DNA of 64,000 nt, from the NCBI RefSeq assembly GCF_026802175.1, contig NZ_CP113797.1, positions 2,767,026 to 2,831,025 on the forward strand, given 5' to 3'. This document shows positions 56,215 through 64,000 of the stretch, piece after piece. Origin of the DNA: Thermocoleostomius sinensis A174. Lineage in GTDB: Bacteria > Cyanobacteriota > Cyanobacteriia > Elainellales > Elainellaceae. Below the pieces are notes generated by a model, which was given only the letters and a program-made list of their open reading frames with translations, was not told the DNA's origin and made no database searches. The stretch's first letter is position 1; every line of letters begins with the position of its first letter. The translations under genes were made by a program, and so were the position numbers.

Positions 56215-56244
56215 TTCCGTGAGTTTCCGTGAGTTTCCGTGAGT
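56215..56244. repeat. Three tandem copies of a 10-bp unit
   Basis: TTCCGTGAGT occurs three times without a mismatch (56215-56224, 56225-56234, 56235-56244), one helical turn per copy, directly before the start of the 48-residue gene (its leader or promoter on the minus strand). Confidence 0.9.
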
Positions 56245-56428
56245 TCAATATTCCCCTACTAGAGGAGGCTCTTTAATTGTAAAAAAATGTTTCGATAATT
56301 GGAAACAGGCATCTTTAGCGATCGTAACGTTTTATGTCTACAGTCAGAAGCCGTTCGGATCGCCTCCAGAAATCCGGGAACGCTACTGAAGAAGGCTGGC
56401 GATTGTTGGTGAGGCATACTTACAGCGC

Positions 56429-57433
56429 ATGGATATCGAGTATCTATTAAAACACTATGAACTGGGCGAACGAAATTTTAGAGGGCTAAATCTTACAGGG
56501 GCCCGCCTACACAAAGTAAACCTGACAGCGGCCGATTTTACCGGAGCGGGGTTAGGGGCAGCGCAATTGAATCGAGCGATTTTAGTGCAAGCCAGTTTGT
56601 CTCACACGTTTTTGCACATGGCCGATCTGAGTTTTGCTACCCTAAGTGGTGCCAACTTAACCCATGCCGATTTGACCAAAGCCAATCTAACGGGAGCGTG
56701 GCTGGTCAAGGCGAATCTTGAGGGAGTAAAGTTAAGCGGCGCTACCCTCAACGGCGTCAATTTGAGGGGAGCCAATCTCCAAGGCGTCAATCTAGCGGGT
56801 GTCAATTTACGAGGGGTGAACTTGCGATCGGCCAATTTGCAAGGAGCCAACTTACGCGAAACAGATTTAACGGGTGCCCGCTTGAGTGGGGCTTGTTTAA
56901 CTGGGGCACAGCTACAGGGAGCCAAGTTAACTCGCGCTTATCTAAATGGCATTGATTTCTATGGGTTGGACTTAGCTCACGTCGATTTGAACGGAGCGAA
57001 GATGAATGGAGCAAATTTAGCAGGCGCAAATCTGGCAATGGCTGATCTGCAGAACACCCATTTGCGAGTGGCCAACTTAATTCACGCTAACCTGCGAGCC
57101 ACTCACTTCACCCACGTCGATTTGCGTTATGCCGATCTGCGAGAAGCCAATTTGAACCACAGCAACCTTACCAAAGCCAACCTCAACCATGCTGACTTGA
57201 CCGGGGCATTTCTCAACGACGCCACCCTTAATCACGCTAACTTCACTGCTGCTAGCCTTAAGGGTGCTCATCTGCGCCGCGCTAAGTTGATTGCAACGAA
57301 CCTCATGCACGCCAACCTCACCAAAGCCAACCTACGTGGGGCCATGGCGATCGATCTAAACCAACGCGGAACGATTTGGTTCGAGGTGACGTTACCAGAC
57401 GGAACGATATTTGGGGAAGAGTCACAAGGCTAA
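56429..57433 (+). CDS. Pentapeptide-repeat protein
   Basis: 334 residues, almost all A(D/N)LXX pentapeptides (ANLTHADLTKANLTGAWL and so on) from about residue 17 to 310, expected to fold as a right-handed quadrilateral beta-helix. A short helical cap (MDIEYLLKHYELGER) precedes it and a LPDGTIF-type ending follows, as in many cyanobacterial members. No export signal. The role is unknown; such proteins act as binding scaffolds, some mimicking DNA. Confidence 0.95.
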   Translation: MDIEYLLKHYELGERNFRGLNLTGARLHKVNLTAADFTGAGLGAAQLNRAILVQASLSHTFLHMADLSFATLSGANLTHADLTKANLTGAWLVKANLEGVKLSGATLNGVNLRGANLQGVNLAGVNLRGVNLRSANLQGANLRETDLTGARLSGACLTGAQLQGAKLTRAYLNGIDFYGLDLAHVDLNGAKMNGANLAGANLAMADLQNTHLRVANLIHANLRATHFTHVDLRYADLREANLNHSNLTKANLNHADLTGAFLNDATLNHANFTAASLKGAHLRRAKLIATNLMHANLTKANLRGAMAIDLNQRGTIWFEVTLPDGTIFGEESQG

Positions 57434-57847
57434 TGGCGACAAACCAAAGAACCAGGAAACCATCAATCTAAAGTGGTAGAGACAACTCTAACTGCATACG
57501 AACCAGCTTCGTGCCATCACTCCAGGTTGGGCGGAGCGTTTGCGTTACCCTCTCGACTTCATCCTTCAGCTAAGGACAAGATATCAACTGAATTTGACGT
57601 TTTAAGCGTGTTATCTTGCTGCGATTGTTACCGAACTATATAAACTTTTCTCAAAAAGCGCTGAAATCCACATAAATTAAAGGTTTCAACGATCCATATT
57701 GGAAAGAGACCCCTTAGAATAAATCATTGAAAACTTGAGAGCATGGGAGTTTCAGCGATTTTCGCTGGGCTTCCCTCACAGTTCACGCCTCGACTCTATT
57801 GTCATTTCATTGTTAGTTCGCTGAAATCATGTTTGAAGGAGATACCC
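57434..57847. other. 414-bp spacer upstream of the HU gene
   Basis: No gene seen; an in-frame extension of the HU frame to 57743 is not conserved-looking. An AAGGAG ribosome site directly precedes the HU ATG. The HU promoter is expected here, but no specific element was recognised. Confidence 0.5.
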
Positions 57848-58126
57848 ATGAACAAAGGTGAATTGGTGGATAAAGTTGCAGAGAAGGCAAACGTCACCAA
57901 GAAGCAAGCCGATGCCGTGTTAACGGCTGCGATCGATTCCATCATGGAAGCCGTTTCCCAGGGTGACAAAGTAACATTGGTTGGCTTTGGGTCATTTGAG
58001 CCACGAGAGCGCAAGGCTCGCGAAGGTCGCAATCCCAAAACTGGAGAAGCAATGGAAATTCCGGCAACTAAAGTTCCTGCTTTTTCTGCCGGTAAACTTT
58101 TTAAAGAGATGGTTGCTCCCAAGTAA
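57848..58126 (+). CDS. hup: HU-type histone-like DNA-binding protein
   Basis: 92 residues, the normal HU length, from ATG 57848 with AAGGAGATACCC in front. The sequence MNKGELVDKVAEKANVTKKQ, the signature GFGSFEPRERKAREGRNPKT and the beta-arm proline (EIPATKVPAFSAGK) are diagnostic. HU dimers bend and compact DNA. A single-copy essential HU is usual in cyanobacteria. Confidence 0.97.
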   Translation: MNKGELVDKVAEKANVTKKQADAVLTAAIDSIMEAVSQGDKVTLVGFGSFEPRERKAREGRNPKTGEAMEIPATKVPAFSAGKLFKEMVAPK

Positions 58127-58176
58127 TGGCAGCCAGTCTTCAAGCATATTGGTAGGACTGACGATAGGACGGTTCG

Positions 58177-59280
58177 GTGCACGATTTATCTGGAAGTCCA
58201 GCCCATGGGGGGAACTTGACCTGGGCAGCCTCGCTTGCAGGGTGTTCCCCTTTTGCCATTTTGGACTTTTCTGCTAGCATTAACCCTTTGGGCCCACCCA
58301 AGTCTGCGATCGCCGCGATCCACTCCGCTCTCAAGGCTCTGCCCCATTATCCCGATCCTAGTTACCAAACACTGCGACAGGCAATTGCGGCGGAGCACAA
58401 TTTTGCTGACCTGGGACTAGACGCTGATTGGATTTTGCCGGGTAATGGCTGTGCAGAACTGCTGACTTGGGCTGGACGAGATTTGGCGGACCTGTCAGCT
58501 ACTTACCTGCTCACGCCTGCATTCGGCGATTATCAACGTGCCCTCAACGCATTTGGAGCAACGATCGTTAACTGTCCGCTGTCGTTAGCTTCCCCTGATC
58601 TGTCCCTCTCCCCGTTTTTCCACCGTCCTGTCCCTGCTGCCGGGCTGCTGCTCAACAATCCCCATAACCCCAGCGGTTGCCTATTCTCAGTAGAAACGAT
58701 CGGGCAACTGCTTGACCACTTTAAGCTAGTGGTGATTGACGAAGCGTTCATGGATTTTTTGTGGCCTCAGCAACAGCAATCATTGCTGGGCATAATTCAG
58801 GACTATCCCAATGTGGTGATCCTGCGATCGCTCACCAAATTCTATAGCTTGCCAGGGTTACGCTTGGGGTTTGCAGTGGCTCATCCCGATCGGTTACGGC
58901 AGTGGCAGCAGTGGCGTGATCCGTGGGCAGTGAATGTGCTGGCAGAAGCGGCCGCCATCGCGGTATTATCCGATCGCCCCTTTCAGCAGCAAACCTGGGA
59001 GTGGTTAGAGGAAGCTCGATCGCAGCTTTTTCAAGGATTGGCTGCGTTACCCGGGCTGCACCCGTTACCCAGCACAGGTAATTTTCTGCTAGTGCGATCT
59101 AGCTATTCGGTGGTTTCCCTGCAACAACAACTGCTGCAACAGCACCAAATTCTGATTCGAGACTGCCATAGTTTCCCGGAATTAGGCGATCAATATTTCC
59201 GCGTTGCGGTTCGTACACATCCAGACAATCAACGACTGCTGCATGGCTTGGCCGATATCGTGAGTTCTTATGTCCTTTGA
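58177..59280 (+). CDS. cobD: Threonine-phosphate decarboxylase-like aminotransferase (CobD/CobC)
   Basis: 367 residues from GTG 58177. A fold-type I PLP enzyme with CobD features: DLSGSPAHGG and DFSASINPLGPP at the start, LLNNPHNPSG, and the PLP lysine K221 in SLTKFYSLPGLRLG. CobD decarboxylates threonine phosphate to the aminopropanol phosphate arm of cobalamin. Histidinol-phosphate aminotransferase is the close alternative, but the N-terminus favours CobD. Its end overlaps the next gene by 11 bp, suggesting coupled translation. Confidence 0.88.
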   Translation: MHDLSGSPAHGGNLTWAASLAGCSPFAILDFSASINPLGPPKSAIAAIHSALKALPHYPDPSYQTLRQAIAAEHNFADLGLDADWILPGNGCAELLTWAGRDLADLSATYLLTPAFGDYQRALNAFGATIVNCPLSLASPDLSLSPFFHRPVPAAGLLLNNPHNPSGCLFSVETIGQLLDHFKLVVIDEAFMDFLWPQQQQSLLGIIQDYPNVVILRSLTKFYSLPGLRLGFAVAHPDRLRQWQQWRDPWAVNVLAEAAAIAVLSDRPFQQQTWEWLEEARSQLFQGLAALPGLHPLPSTGNFLLVRSSYSVVSLQQQLLQQHQILIRDCHSFPELGDQYFRVAVRTHPDNQRLLHGLADIVSSYVL

Positions 59281-60769
59281 CTACAACCTTGTCATCCTGG
59301 GTGGCAGCCTCACCGCTCGTCATGCCGCCGTTAAAGCCAGTCGATGGGGAGCACGGGTGGCTCTGGTTGAACCCGATCGCCTGCCTGCCGTTGAAGCAAG
59401 CGCACAGCACCAAGCAGCAGTTGACCTATTGAGGTATTTGGAATACCAAGTCGGGAACCAGTCCGGTGGTTTCGCTGATGCCCATAGCGCGACCGATCAA
59501 ACCTGGGCGGCTTTGTTAAATGAGATGGATCGAATTCGATCGATTGAGATTACTGAAGCGATCGATGAAGGACGGGGGCAGCTAGCGGCCGCAGGCGTGG
59601 ATGTCATCATCGGCGAAGGCTACTTTGTGCCAGCGACCCGTTCCAAACGCACTACTTCCTCTGCATCCACTATCAATCAACCGCAACACACTTCAAACGC
59701 GGCTCCAACATTTCTAGTGAATGGGCAATTGCTTCGATCGCCCAATTATTTGCTAGCTTCAGCAGCTTCCCAGCTTTCACCTTCGTTTGGATCATTGAAT
59801 GCTGCTCACTGCCGAACACTGGAGACACTATGGCAGCAACCCTGTCCCACCCGACCATCGAGCTTGCTGATAGTGGGTGATGATCTGCGCGGAATTGAAC
59901 TCGCACAACTGTTCAATCGGTTGGATTGCCAAGTCACGCTTCTAATACATCAGCCACGGCTATTGGCTGCTGAAGATCCAGAAGTGGTGGCTTGGTTGCA
60001 AGCACAGCTAGAGGCAGAAGGTGTTGCTATTATCACGCACGCTTCTATTACTCAATCTCAACAATTGGGAAACCAAATTTGGCTACAGGTAGGCGATCGT
60101 GCCCTTGAAGCCGATGCCTTGCTGCTCGCGCAGTCCCAACGACTCGATTTCAGTTCTTTGCACCTGGAGGCGATCGGGGTTGACTGGCAGCCCAGCGGTG
60201 TTTCTGTGAATCAAACGTTGCAAACCACTCATCCCCGTGTCTATGCCTGTGGCGATGCCTTGGGGGGCTATTCCCTGCCGCATCTCGCAGATTATGAGGC
60301 AACAATCGCCTTGAAAAACATCTTGTTTGGACACCAAACCACAGTAGATTATCGCTCTATTCCCTGGCGTTTACGCACTAGCCCTTCTCTAGTGCGGGTG
60401 GGTTTAACCGAACCGCAGGCGCATCGCCATTGCCAAGCTAACGGCGAGGAGCTTGTGGTGTTACGATCGCCACTTCCAGGCACCGGGTATTTCTCCAGGC
60501 AACCAGACACGGGGGTAAGTAAGCTGATTTTGCGAACCAACGGCGAAATTCTTGGTGCACACATTCTAGCTGCTAATGCCACCGACTGGATGAGTCCCTT
60601 AGCACTGGCGATGAAGCACCACCTTCCCCTCCATGCCATCGATCGATCCATCGCCAGTTCGATCGAGTTTTCGGACTGGTTGGACGCCTTGCTTGACCAA
60701 TGGCAAGCCCAACGTCAACCCCGATGGCAGCAAGAACTTTGGGAAAATTGGTTTGCTTGGCGACGTTAA
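59270..60769 (+). CDS. FAD/NAD(P)-dependent oxidoreductase of the disulfide reductase family, lacking the redox disulfide
   Basis: 499 residues. The FAD-binding start is YNLVILGGSLTARHAAVKAS; an NAD(P)-binding segment lies near LLIVGDDLRGIELAQLFNRL; and the FAD-contact VYACGDALGGYSLPHL and C-terminal dimerisation domain (about 365-480) follow. The usual CxxxxC active-site disulfide after the first glycine motif is absent (VEPDRLPAVEAS there), so it cannot work as a classical dihydrolipoamide or mercuric reductase. The start overlaps the cobD end. Its substrate is unknown; the tail is Trp/Gln rich. Confidence 0.88.
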   Translation: MSFDYNLVILGGSLTARHAAVKASRWGARVALVEPDRLPAVEASAQHQAAVDLLRYLEYQVGNQSGGFADAHSATDQTWAALLNEMDRIRSIEITEAIDEGRGQLAAAGVDVIIGEGYFVPATRSKRTTSSASTINQPQHTSNAAPTFLVNGQLLRSPNYLLASAASQLSPSFGSLNAAHCRTLETLWQQPCPTRPSSLLIVGDDLRGIELAQLFNRLDCQVTLLIHQPRLLAAEDPEVVAWLQAQLEAEGVAIITHASITQSQQLGNQIWLQVGDRALEADALLLAQSQRLDFSSLHLEAIGVDWQPSGVSVNQTLQTTHPRVYACGDALGGYSLPHLADYEATIALKNILFGHQTTVDYRSIPWRLRTSPSLVRVGLTEPQAHRHCQANGEELVVLRSPLPGTGYFSRQPDTGVSKLILRTNGEILGAHILAANATDWMSPLALAMKHHLPLHAIDRSIASSIEFSDWLDALLDQWQAQRQPRWQQELWENWFAWRR

Positions 60770-60814
60770 CAGGGCTGAACGAACCAGTTGTTAGATCACT
60801 GTTAGACAACCCGT

Positions 60815-61168
60815 TTAGAAAAATGTTTCTTCATCCGACTGCGGATCTGAAGCATTCGACATGCCTTTCGATCGGCTCATTTGTTTTAACCAACAACGCT
60901 CTAAATAGTGCACAAATTCTCTGTTCAAACGCGGATCGGTTCGCCAATCTGCATCTGCCCAACAAGCATCTAAAAATTCTAGTAAACTATTGACCTCCTC
61001 CGGGTTTGGCTCCGGGCTATTGACCCACGCTATTTCTAACCGTTCTAGACTATAAAGATACCAAAACCGTCTTGGACGAAAGGATTTAAACGCTGCGCCA
61101 AAAATCGGTTGAGTTAAGTATGCCCAAAGTGGAAACCGGAGTGTCATTTTGTTGTATGCGGTGCTCAT
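60815..61168 (-). CDS. Conserved hypothetical protein
   Basis: 117 residues from ATG 61168 (second ATG at 61147). Aromatic and basic N-terminal part (LRFPLWAYLTQPIFGAAF, PRRFWYLYSLERLEIAW), then an acidic helical part (EEVNSLLEFLDACWADADWR, REFVHYLERCW) and a polar tail. No known motif and no signal peptide. It looks like a cyanobacterium-specific family (inference) and is convergent with the oxidoreductase gene, 45 bp apart. Confidence 0.7.
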   Translation of the reverse strand: MSTAYNKMTLRFPLWAYLTQPIFGAAFKSFRPRRFWYLYSLERLEIAWVNSPEPNPEEVNSLLEFLDACWADADWRTDPRLNREFVHYLERCWLKQMSRSKGMSNASDPQSDEETFF

Positions 61169-61295
61169 AAGCAGGGTCAGCTTCTAGCAGATGGAAAAGC
61201 AAACAATAACCAATACTGGAATATGAGCAAAACGTCAGGGTAATTTAACGATCGCTACTAAACCTATACATAGCAAGATCGACCCGCAGGCAATT

Positions 61296-61373
61296 GTGAC
61301 GACGATCATCGCCGCAATTGCCTTTTGGATTTATTGCCGGTTTGAATCGGGCTTTTCTGATGGCATGGAATGA
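61296..61373 (+). CDS. Possible tiny membrane peptide (25 residues)
   Basis: From GTG 61296 an open frame gives a hydrophobic helix (VTTIIAAIAFWIYCRF) and a polar end (ESGFSDGME). The frame is open further upstream but without a standard start. It has the look of the single-helix peptides common in thylakoid complexes, but I do not recognise it, and no clear ribosome site is present. It ends 5 bp from the thioredoxin stop on the other strand. Confidence 0.25.
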   Translation: MTTIIAAIAFWIYCRFESGFSDGME

Positions 61374-61378
61374 GCCGC

Positions 61379-61699
61379 TTAAGAGGCTAAAATTTGCAAG
61401 CGCTCAATGAGCTTTTGGGCTGGCACAACTCCCTCAATGCGATCGATCGGTTGCCCCTGTTTAAACAACACCAGCGTTGGCAGCGATTGAATTCGATATT
61501 GAGACGCCAAATCCGGGTAATTTTCGGTGTTGATCTTAACAATTTGCACCGACTGGCTCATCCGCGCATTCACTTCTTCCAAAATTTTGGCCATCATTTG
61601 GCATGGCCCACACCACGGAGCATAAAAATCAACTAACACCGGCTTACTAGAGCTAGCAATTAGCTCCCGAAAACTGCCAAATTTCTTTTTGGTTGCCAT
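61379..61699 (-). CDS. trxA: Thioredoxin
   Basis: 106 residues, one thioredoxin domain with the redox site WCGPC (C30, C33) and the cis-proline segment IQSLPTLVLFKQG. It reduces protein disulfides in the cytoplasm. The m/x/y/A subtype cannot be fixed with certainty from sequence alone; the symbol denotes the family. It is divergent from fabG, 240 bp apart. Confidence 0.95.
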   Translation of the reverse strand: MATKKKFGSFRELIASSSKPVLVDFYAPWCGPCQMMAKILEEVNARMSQSVQIVKINTENYPDLASQYRIQSLPTLVLFKQGQPIDRIEGVVPAQKLIERLQILAS

Positions 61700-61912
61700 T
61701 TTAATTTTTCAGTAGGTCTAATGGACGTGACAGATTATTAGAACAGAATTAACCGTTGCCAACCTCGTTAGAACGATCGCTAGAACGAACCTGGCTACGC
61801 CTGACAGCCCAGTCGGAGTTGGCATCACTCGATCGCCAAACCAGCGTTCGTCTCTAATCCTAGTGAAAAACTTTCTAGACAGTAGAGAGACACGCAAATG
61901 TCTTAACATTAA

Positions 61913-62704
<792 letters not shown>

Positions 62705-62784
62705 GTGAGTGACCCTTGCGCGAGTAAGTAGCACAAGCAATGAATATGGAAGGCGTGTGGTGATGCTTGAAGTCATGGTTGCGC

Positions 62785-63966
62785 TCATCCGAGCGATGCC
62801 TCGTCGTTTAAACTGGTTTGCTTCTCAAAAATCCTTTCAACTCGCTTATAAAACGGGCGTTTGACGACGGTGGCTGGATAGACCTTACCGCGAATTTCTA
62901 CATCGACTAACTGATTCAGCTTCGACAAGGCAGCCGGTACATAAGCCAGGGCGATCGGATAGCCTAACGTTGGAGACAAGGTGCCGCTGGTGATCGTGCC
63001 TACAAGCTCGCCACAGTGTCGCACTGGGTAATGATGACGGGCAATATTGCGTCCTGCAAGCTGCAAGCCCACCAACCGCCGCGTCACCCCTGCTTGTTTC
63101 TGTTGTTCTAGCACTGATCGCCCAATAAACTCGCCTTTACGATCGAGATGCACCAACCAACCCATCCCCGCTTCTAACGGAGTCGTGGTTTCGTCAATAT
63201 CCTGACCATACAGCGCCATTGCCGCCTCCAAGCGCAAGGTATCGCGAGCACCCAATCCGCAGGGAACCACACCTGCCAGCAATAGCGATCGCCACAGCGC
63301 AATCCCCGTTTCTACATCGACCATGACCTCAAATCCATCTTCACCCGTGTAGCCAGTCCGAGCCAGAAAACCGGGTTGCTCCAGCACCGTTCCTTGGATA
63401 TGCCCAAAGCGCTTCACCTTCGATAGATCCTCTTGCACACAGGTTTGCAGCGCTGCCACTGCTGCCGGCCCTTGCACCGCCAACAGCACTCGATCGACTG
63501 ATAAATCTGTCAACGTCAACTGCCCCGCGTCTAGGTGGGTTAGGAACCAGTTGCGATCTTTCTCCGTAGTGGCGGCGTTGACGATCGTCGTTATCTGGGG
63601 TTCGCCTGCCGCATTGATGCCTTGGTAATACAAAATTAAATCATCGACAATCCCCCCCTGGTGATTCAGCAACACCGTATATTGCGCATCTCCTGGTTGC
63701 AGTTGGCTTAAATCGGACGGAACCAATCGTTGCAGTTGCTCGATCAATGTGTTGCCACTCAGGACAAATTTACCCATATGGGAAATGTCGAACATGCCTG
63801 CCTGTTGGCGCACGGCTTGGTGTTCTTTACCAATGCCGCTATATTGCACGGGCATCTCCCACCCAGAAAACGGAACCAGCTTAGCTCCAAGCGCCCCATG
63901 CAGTGGATAGAGCGGTGTGCGACGAAGAATTGGAACCAATGGGTCTGATGGAGAAATGTGAGCCAT
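62785..63966 (-). CDS. gcvT: Aminomethyltransferase, glycine cleavage system T protein
   Basis: 393 residues. Folate- and substrate-binding segments are clear: LVPFSGWEMPVQYSGIGKEH, FDISHMGKFVLSG, RTGYTGEDGFEV and GLGARDTLRLEAAMALYGQD. The T protein moves the aminomethyl group from lipoylated H protein to tetrahydrofolate, releasing ammonia, and takes part in photorespiratory glycine breakdown. Slightly longer than usual because of a C-terminal polar tail. The upstream region is cut off by the window end. Confidence 0.97.
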   Translation of the reverse strand: MAHISPSDPLVPILRRTPLYPLHGALGAKLVPFSGWEMPVQYSGIGKEHQAVRQQAGMFDISHMGKFVLSGNTLIEQLQRLVPSDLSQLQPGDAQYTVLLNHQGGIVDDLILYYQGINAAGEPQITTIVNAATTEKDRNWFLTHLDAGQLTLTDLSVDRVLLAVQGPAAVAALQTCVQEDLSKVKRFGHIQGTVLEQPGFLARTGYTGEDGFEVMVDVETGIALWRSLLLAGVVPCGLGARDTLRLEAAMALYGQDIDETTTPLEAGMGWLVHLDRKGEFIGRSVLEQQKQAGVTRRLVGLQLAGRNIARHHYPVRHCGELVGTITSGTLSPTLGYPIALAYVPAALSKLNQLVDVEIRGKVYPATVVKRPFYKRVERIFEKQTSLNDEASLG

Positions 63967-64000
63967 AGAGATTTAGCAAGCGTATTGCTTTGGATTTTAC

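Noticed and set aside
56215-56244. CRISPR-like repeats
   Set aside because: The units are 10 bp and contiguous with no spacers, so they are simple tandem repeats. No other CRISPR candidate or cas gene is in the window.

Overview
The window is chromosomal DNA from a cyanobacterium. The evidence is a psaC gene (photosystem I iron-sulfur subunit), a Ycf34 gene, a Tab2/Atab2-type photosystem translation factor, ferredoxin-type nitrate and nitrite reductases, PRC-barrel/DUF2382 proteins, and frequent copies of the cyanobacterial HIP1 octamer GCGATCGC (for example 1222-1229). Large eukaryote-like Ser/Thr kinases and a WD40 protein point to a morphologically complex, perhaps filamentous (Leptolyngbya/Oscillatoriales-like) organism; that last step is inference. 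I see no transposase, integrase, CRISPR array, rRNA or tRNA.

Region 1 (1-12.4 kb) is the nitrate-assimilation locus. A HEAT-repeat gene (probable nirB) is divergent from nirA-nrtA-nrtB-nrtC-nrtD-narB. The 1-kb spacer between them carries a perfect NtcA box, a correctly spaced -10 box and a TGCA-N5-TGCA motif of the type bound by NtcB. Nitrate enters by NrtABCD, NarB reduces it to nitrite and NirA reduces nitrite to ammonium, both with reduced ferredoxin.

Region 2 (12.4-25.4 kb) is mixed housekeeping: NAD(P)HX repair (nnr), a VOC protein, a homocysteine-biosynthesis (HcyBio) protein, an acidic low-complexity protein with an RG-rich tail, a TPR protein, an amino-acid-type binding lipoprotein, ftsE without ftsX, cobU, a RodZ-like protein, yidD and several conserved hypotheticals. 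Region 3 (25.4-39.7 kb) holds a GAF histidine kinase with an odd Cys/His-rich insert, an orphan sugar-type ABC permease, leuA, a Ser/Thr kinase-TPR protein, a rhomboid with a long N-terminal extension, tab2, ycf34, a nuclease-helicase fusion (possible defence gene), a DUF554 protein and psaC.

Region 4 (39.7-52.3 kb) has a DUF937 protein, two DUF2382 stress-type proteins, acnB, an L,D-transpeptidase and a 1715-residue protein built as kinase - TPR - WD40 propeller - linker - WD40 propeller - FHA - pseudokinase. This last gene is the most unusual item in the window. Region 5 (52.2-64 kb) has a divergent LysR/GNAT pair with a 25-bp inverted repeat between them, an ExbB/ExbD pair, two very small conserved-looking genes, a pentapeptide-repeat protein, HU, cobD overlapping a flavoprotein oxidoreductase gene, thioredoxin, fabG and gcvT.
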